This document shows, piece after piece, positions 5,605 to 7,612 of a DNA stretch of 7,612 nt. How positions within the stretch are numbered: position 1 is the stretch's first letter; each line of letters opens with the position of its first letter. This stretch comes from an uncultured Clostridia bacterium (GTDB taxonomy: Bacteria; Bacillota; Clostridia; Christensenellales; UBA1242), in assembly GCA_947626155.1 (NCBI GenBank), contig CANQRC010000044.1:1-7612 (forward strand). Reading direction: 5' to 3'. A program made the position numbers and the translations under genes. The notes below the pieces were generated by a model. That model saw nothing but the letters and a program-made list of their open reading frames with translations, was not told where the DNA came from and ran no database searches.

Positions 5605-5672
5605 GCCAAAATTCAGTTAAAATTATTTGCAATAGCTTTGATACGCAATCCTATTAAAGTATAAAAAGGGTA

Positions 5673-5701
5673 TTAACTTCCCCCAGTTTTTGTGATACAA
5701 T
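5673..5701 (+). promoter_or_regulatory. Promoter of the 5720 gene
   Basis: TTAACT (5673-5678), a 17-base spacer and TACAAT (5696-5701), preceded by TGA, give an extended -10 promoter with a weaker -35. The expected start (about 5708) coincides with the AGAGGAG ribosome binding site (5707-5713), so the leader would be about 12 bases. The -35 lies within AAAAGGGTATTAAC (5664-5677), matching the HAD promoter at 13 of 14 positions. Confidence 0.65.
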
Positions 5702-5719
5702 TCGTTAGAGGAGAAAAAA

Positions 5720-6940
5720 ATGAGAGAAACAAAAATCTTTAAAGCTGTCCTGTCCCTGGACGAGAAAAACTTGCAAAAATACACATCAAAAAAGAAATTC
5801 GACAAGGACTATGTCAGCAAACAACTTGAAGAAATGTTGGATAGTGAACATGTCGAAAATCTTAAACTCGCCGCAAAATATGGGCTTATAGAAGAAGACA
5901 GTGAAATAATGAAAGCGTATAGGTTTGTCGATGCGGTTGAAAGAAAAAATTTGGAGGATATACAGACCAATTCACGTTGGAAACATATCCGCCTTTCTGC
6001 TTATTTTAAAAGTGAAGAAAAGTTAGAGTCGTTTTATGATCAGTGCAACGACATTATTAGAGACGCGGTAAAAAATCAAGATCGAGAAACAATTTATTGG
6101 ATGTTTTCTTGCAGTGAGCCGCTGAGAGAGGAGATAATTGACATGAACCTCCGTTGGGATGTTTTACCCCTGCTTTTAAATTTTGACGATCTGCGTTATT
6201 CGGAGAAAACAATAGAAGGTTTGGGTTCTAGTCTTTATTGGGAAGCTTGCAGGGCTGCCTACCCATATATTGAATTCCCTGAACGCTGCTCTGCTGAGCA
6301 ACGTGCCGCTTTGAGAAAACAACAAATACAACAAGCACTTGAACAGGGTAAGAGCATCATTAAAAGTATAAAGAATAAAAATATCCTTTGGGAAGCACTA
6401 AATCTTGCTGCCAAAAATTTCAACGCTCCTGCTGCAAAAATACTGATAGAAAGTGGAGCGAAAGCTTTTTCAAGCAAGCGTATTGATGAATTTGTTAAAT
6501 ATGAAAATTATGAGATGCTTTTAATGGTCATGTATGCTGGAAACGAAATAACTTTAACGAATAAAAACATTCCTTGGCCTGCAACCGACCACTCTATAAT
6601 AATGAAAAAATTTGTGGAAATTTATGAAAAACCAGAAAGTTTTTTGAATCTAGACCTTATATTAAAAGACGAAGAGATAAAACTATTTAAAGAGGCTGCA
6701 ATGTATGGACTTCTTAAAAGACATAAAAACTTAGATAAACTCGAAAAAACAGAAAATTATGAAAAACAGACTGCCGAACTTGTTGAAAGCATAAAAGAAA
6801 AATGTGAAAGCATCGAAGAAAAAGCTCAACAAATTGAAAGGCCAGAAAAAGACCTTGATAAACAAAAAGAGCGTGAAAATATTAGAAATCAAACCATAAT
6901 TAAAGCGATAACTTCACTGACTGAAGGCAAATCCCTGTAA
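5720..6940 (+). CDS. Hypothetical helical, ankyrin-like protein with coiled-coil tail, 406 aa
   Basis: I do not recognise a family with confidence. The body (about 1-335) is made of short helix pairs. Several resemble degenerate ankyrin units, most clearly LWEALNLAAKNFNAPAAKIL followed by IESGAKAF (223-250), where the AA-(x)n-A-K-I-L-I-E-S-G-A pattern matches the ankyrin consensus. NLKLAAKYGLIEED (47-60) and LFKEAAMYGLLKRH (322-335) share AAxYGL near both ends, hinting at internal duplication. Residues 340-395 are almost entirely Glu, Lys, Gln and Ile/Leu and probably form a coiled coil. There is no signal peptide or transmembrane segment, so a cytoplasmic protein-protein interaction role is the best guess. 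AGAGGAG (5707-5713), six bases before the ATG, fixes the start. It is a single-gene unit. The next gene, the MATE pump, has its own promoter. Confidence 0.75.
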   Translation: MRETKIFKAVLSLDEKNLQKYTSKKKFDKDYVSKQLEEMLDSEHVENLKLAAKYGLIEEDSEIMKAYRFVDAVERKNLEDIQTNSRWKHIRLSAYFKSEEKLESFYDQCNDIIRDAVKNQDRETIYWMFSCSEPLREEIIDMNLRWDVLPLLLNFDDLRYSEKTIEGLGSSLYWEACRAAYPYIEFPERCSAEQRAALRKQQIQQALEQGKSIIKSIKNKNILWEALNLAAKNFNAPAAKILIESGAKAFSSKRIDEFVKYENYEMLLMVMYAGNEITLTNKNIPWPATDHSIIMKKFVEIYEKPESFLNLDLILKDEEIKLFKEAAMYGLLKRHKNLDKLEKTENYEKQTAELVESIKEKCESIEEKAQQIERPEKDLDKQKERENIRNQTIIKAITSLTEGKSL

Positions 6941-7020
6941 TATCAATTGCAAAAACAAAAAATATTGGCGACATATTGATTCCCAGCCATGTAAGAAAAA
7001 GGTAAAACATTTTGAAATTT

Positions 7021-7048
7021 AAAATTTTCTTGAAAACATGAAAATTTT
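7021..7048. repeat. 9-bp inverted repeat upstream of the MATE promoter
   Basis: AAAATTTTC (7021-7029) and GAAAATTTT (7040-7048) are perfect inverted arms with a 10-base spacer, so the arm centres are 19 bases apart. They abut the possible -35 TTGGCA (7048-7053). It could be an operator for a dimeric repressor or a weak AT-rich hairpin ending the 5720 transcript. The low complexity makes chance plausible. Confidence 0.35.
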
Positions 7049-7070
7049 TGGCACAATTTGGAAAGTTTTG

Positions 7071-7079
7071 TGATATAAT
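7071..7079 (+). promoter_or_regulatory. Extended -10 promoter of the MATE gene
   Basis: TGATATAAT is a perfect extended -10 element (hexamer 7074-7079). The nearest -35 candidate, TTGGCA (7048-7053), is 20 bases away, so the TG element is probably essential. The predicted start is about 7084-7087, leaving a leader of roughly 90 bases. It is the only promoter I can see that could serve the pump gene. Confidence 0.65.
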
Positions 7080-7083
7080 TCAT

Positions 7084-7110
7084 ATGTTCACAAATCCGAT
7101 TTGCGTATAA
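7084..7110 (+). CDS. Candidate leader peptide, 8 aa (MFTNPICV)
   Basis: ATG at 7084-7086 opens a nine-codon frame ending TAA at 7108-7110, seven bases before the base of the terminator stem. It has no Shine-Dalgarno sequence and its ATG sits at the predicted transcript start, so it could only be translated as a leaderless message. A ribosome paused on its last codons would cover the left arm of the terminator. This may be chance. Confidence 0.25.
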   Translation: MFTNPICV

Positions 7111-7116
7111 CACAAG

Positions 7117-7154
7117 AAACAGCAGGCGTGATTTTATGGCTTGCTGTTTTTTTT
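7117..7154 (+). terminator. Intrinsic terminator in the MATE leader (candidate attenuator)
   Basis: ACAGCAGGC (7119-7127) pairs with GCTTGCTGT (7139-7147) across an 11-base loop, with one G-T pair. Flanking A's can extend the stem into the T's. Eight T's (7147-7154) follow. The structure lies between the extended -10 promoter and the pump's ribosome binding site, only 10 bases before AAGGAG, so the pump can hardly be transcribed without passing it. The right-arm segment TTGCTG can also pair with CAGCAA (7158-7163), next to the ribosome binding site. Confidence 0.8.
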
Positions 7155-7175
7155 ATGCAGCAAAAAGGAGAATAT

Positions 7176-7612
7176 ATGGAAAAACAAAACACAGAAAACA
7201 AATTTTTGGGCACGGAAAAAGTTGGAAAACTATTAAGAATGTTTTCAATTCCTTGCGTGCTTTCACTTATCATTCAGGCACTTTATAATCTTGTTGATCA
7301 AATTTTTATTGGCAATTCCAGCCTTGGAACTGATGGCAACAGTGCGGCGGGCATTGTTTATCCATTAACTGTAATTGCATTAGCGCTTGGGCTTTTTATT
7401 GGAGATGGAAGTGCTGCTTGTATAAGCATAAATCAGGGCAGAAATCAAACTAAAAACACTCATAAAACAATAGGAACTGGTATAACGGTTGGGTTAATAG
7501 TCAGCCTTGTGCTTTTGGCAATTAGTTTTATTTTCAGAAATCAAATTATGATGGGGTTTGGCGCTCCAACTCAAAAAATATTTGAGTTATCCATAGAATA
7601 TTCAACTTGGAT
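7176..7612 (+). CDS. MATE-family multidrug efflux transporter, N-terminal part (runs off the right edge)
   Basis: The first 145 codons of a membrane antiporter that exports drugs or cationic metabolites using a sodium or proton gradient. The cytoplasmic start is followed by FSIPCVLSLIIQALYNLVDQ, then IFIG (23-46), the characteristic first transmembrane helix and YNxVDxIFIG motif of MepA-like MATE proteins. Helix 2 is about 57-76, containing the family-typical PLTVIALALGLFIGDGSA; GDGSAACISINQG matches the G-x-G-S/A region. A third helix covers about 102-120 (GITVGLIVSLVLLAISFIF). The family normally has 12 helices in about 450 residues, so roughly two thirds is missing here. AAGGAG at 7165-7170, five bases before the ATG, fixes the start. 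The long leader with an intrinsic terminator suggests regulated read-through. The substrate cannot be predicted. Confidence 0.92.
   Translation, partial: MEKQNTENKFLGTEKVGKLLRMFSIPCVLSLIIQALYNLVDQIFIGNSSLGTDGNSAAGIVYPLTVIALALGLFIGDGSAACISINQGRNQTKNTHKTIGTGITVGLIVSLVLLAISFIFRNQIMMGFGAPTQKIFELSIEYSTW

Noticed and set aside
5424..5664. Two plus-strand frames of 64-77 codons over the 3' untranslated region after the microprotein.
   Set aside because: They run through the hairpin and the intrinsic terminator, lack ribosome binding sites and their translations look random.
5668..5673. GGGTAT, resembling the -10 of general-stress (sigma-B type) promoters, before the 5720 gene.
   Set aside because: No matching GTTT-type -35 lies 12-15 bases upstream, and a primary-sigma promoter explains the region better.
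7086..7155. Riboswitch in the MATE leader.
   Set aside because: The leader is only about 70 bases including the terminator, and no preQ1, guanidine or other known small aptamer signature was seen.

Overview
The window comes from an AT-rich bacterium that uses the standard code (tryptophan is TGG and TGA works as a stop). Shine-Dalgarno sequences are strong (GGAGG, AAGGAG) and promoters are of the primary-sigma type. Together with protein types common in low-GC Firmicutes, this suggests an uncultured Clostridia-like organism. That assignment is inference; there is no rRNA or marker gene here.

Left part (1-2765). A partial DUF362 gene on the minus strand is divergent from a small flavodoxin (518-994). 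A peptidase S51-like gene (1057-1815) follows in the same direction, then an HD-domain phosphohydrolase (1898-2569) and a 58-codon ORF that may be a gene remnant. Between the S51 and HD genes lies an unusual series of T-tracts, preceded by A-tracts, spaced at the DNA helical repeat; this predicts an intrinsic bend.

Middle part (2766-6940). This looks like accessory DNA made of single-gene units, each with its own recognisable promoter. The units are a helical orphan protein (2862-3443), a HAD-family hydrolase on the minus strand (3499-4056), a degenerate WG-repeat-like protein (4274-5386) followed by a 25-residue microprotein with a very strong ribosome binding site (5396-5473), and a large helical, ankyrin-like protein with a coiled-coil tail (5720-6940). 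A bidirectional hairpin separates the convergent pair, and a classic terminator closes the microprotein unit. The four promoters fall into two pairs with shared boxes around the -35 element: 2862 with 4274, and HAD with 5720. One has a C9 tract in its spacer, a candidate phase-variation switch.

Right end (6941-7612). A MATE-family multidrug efflux gene begins and runs off the window. Its only visible promoter lies upstream of an intrinsic terminator, so transcription of the pump probably depends on read-through. A nine-codon leader ORF (stop included) sits at the predicted transcript start.

A theme runs through the whole window: all seven promoters I can place carry a TG extension in front of the -10 hexamer, and three of them would start transcription at the Shine-Dalgarno sequence itself. 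No tRNA, rRNA, CRISPR array, insertion sequence or integrase was seen. No gap between genes exceeds 300 bases.
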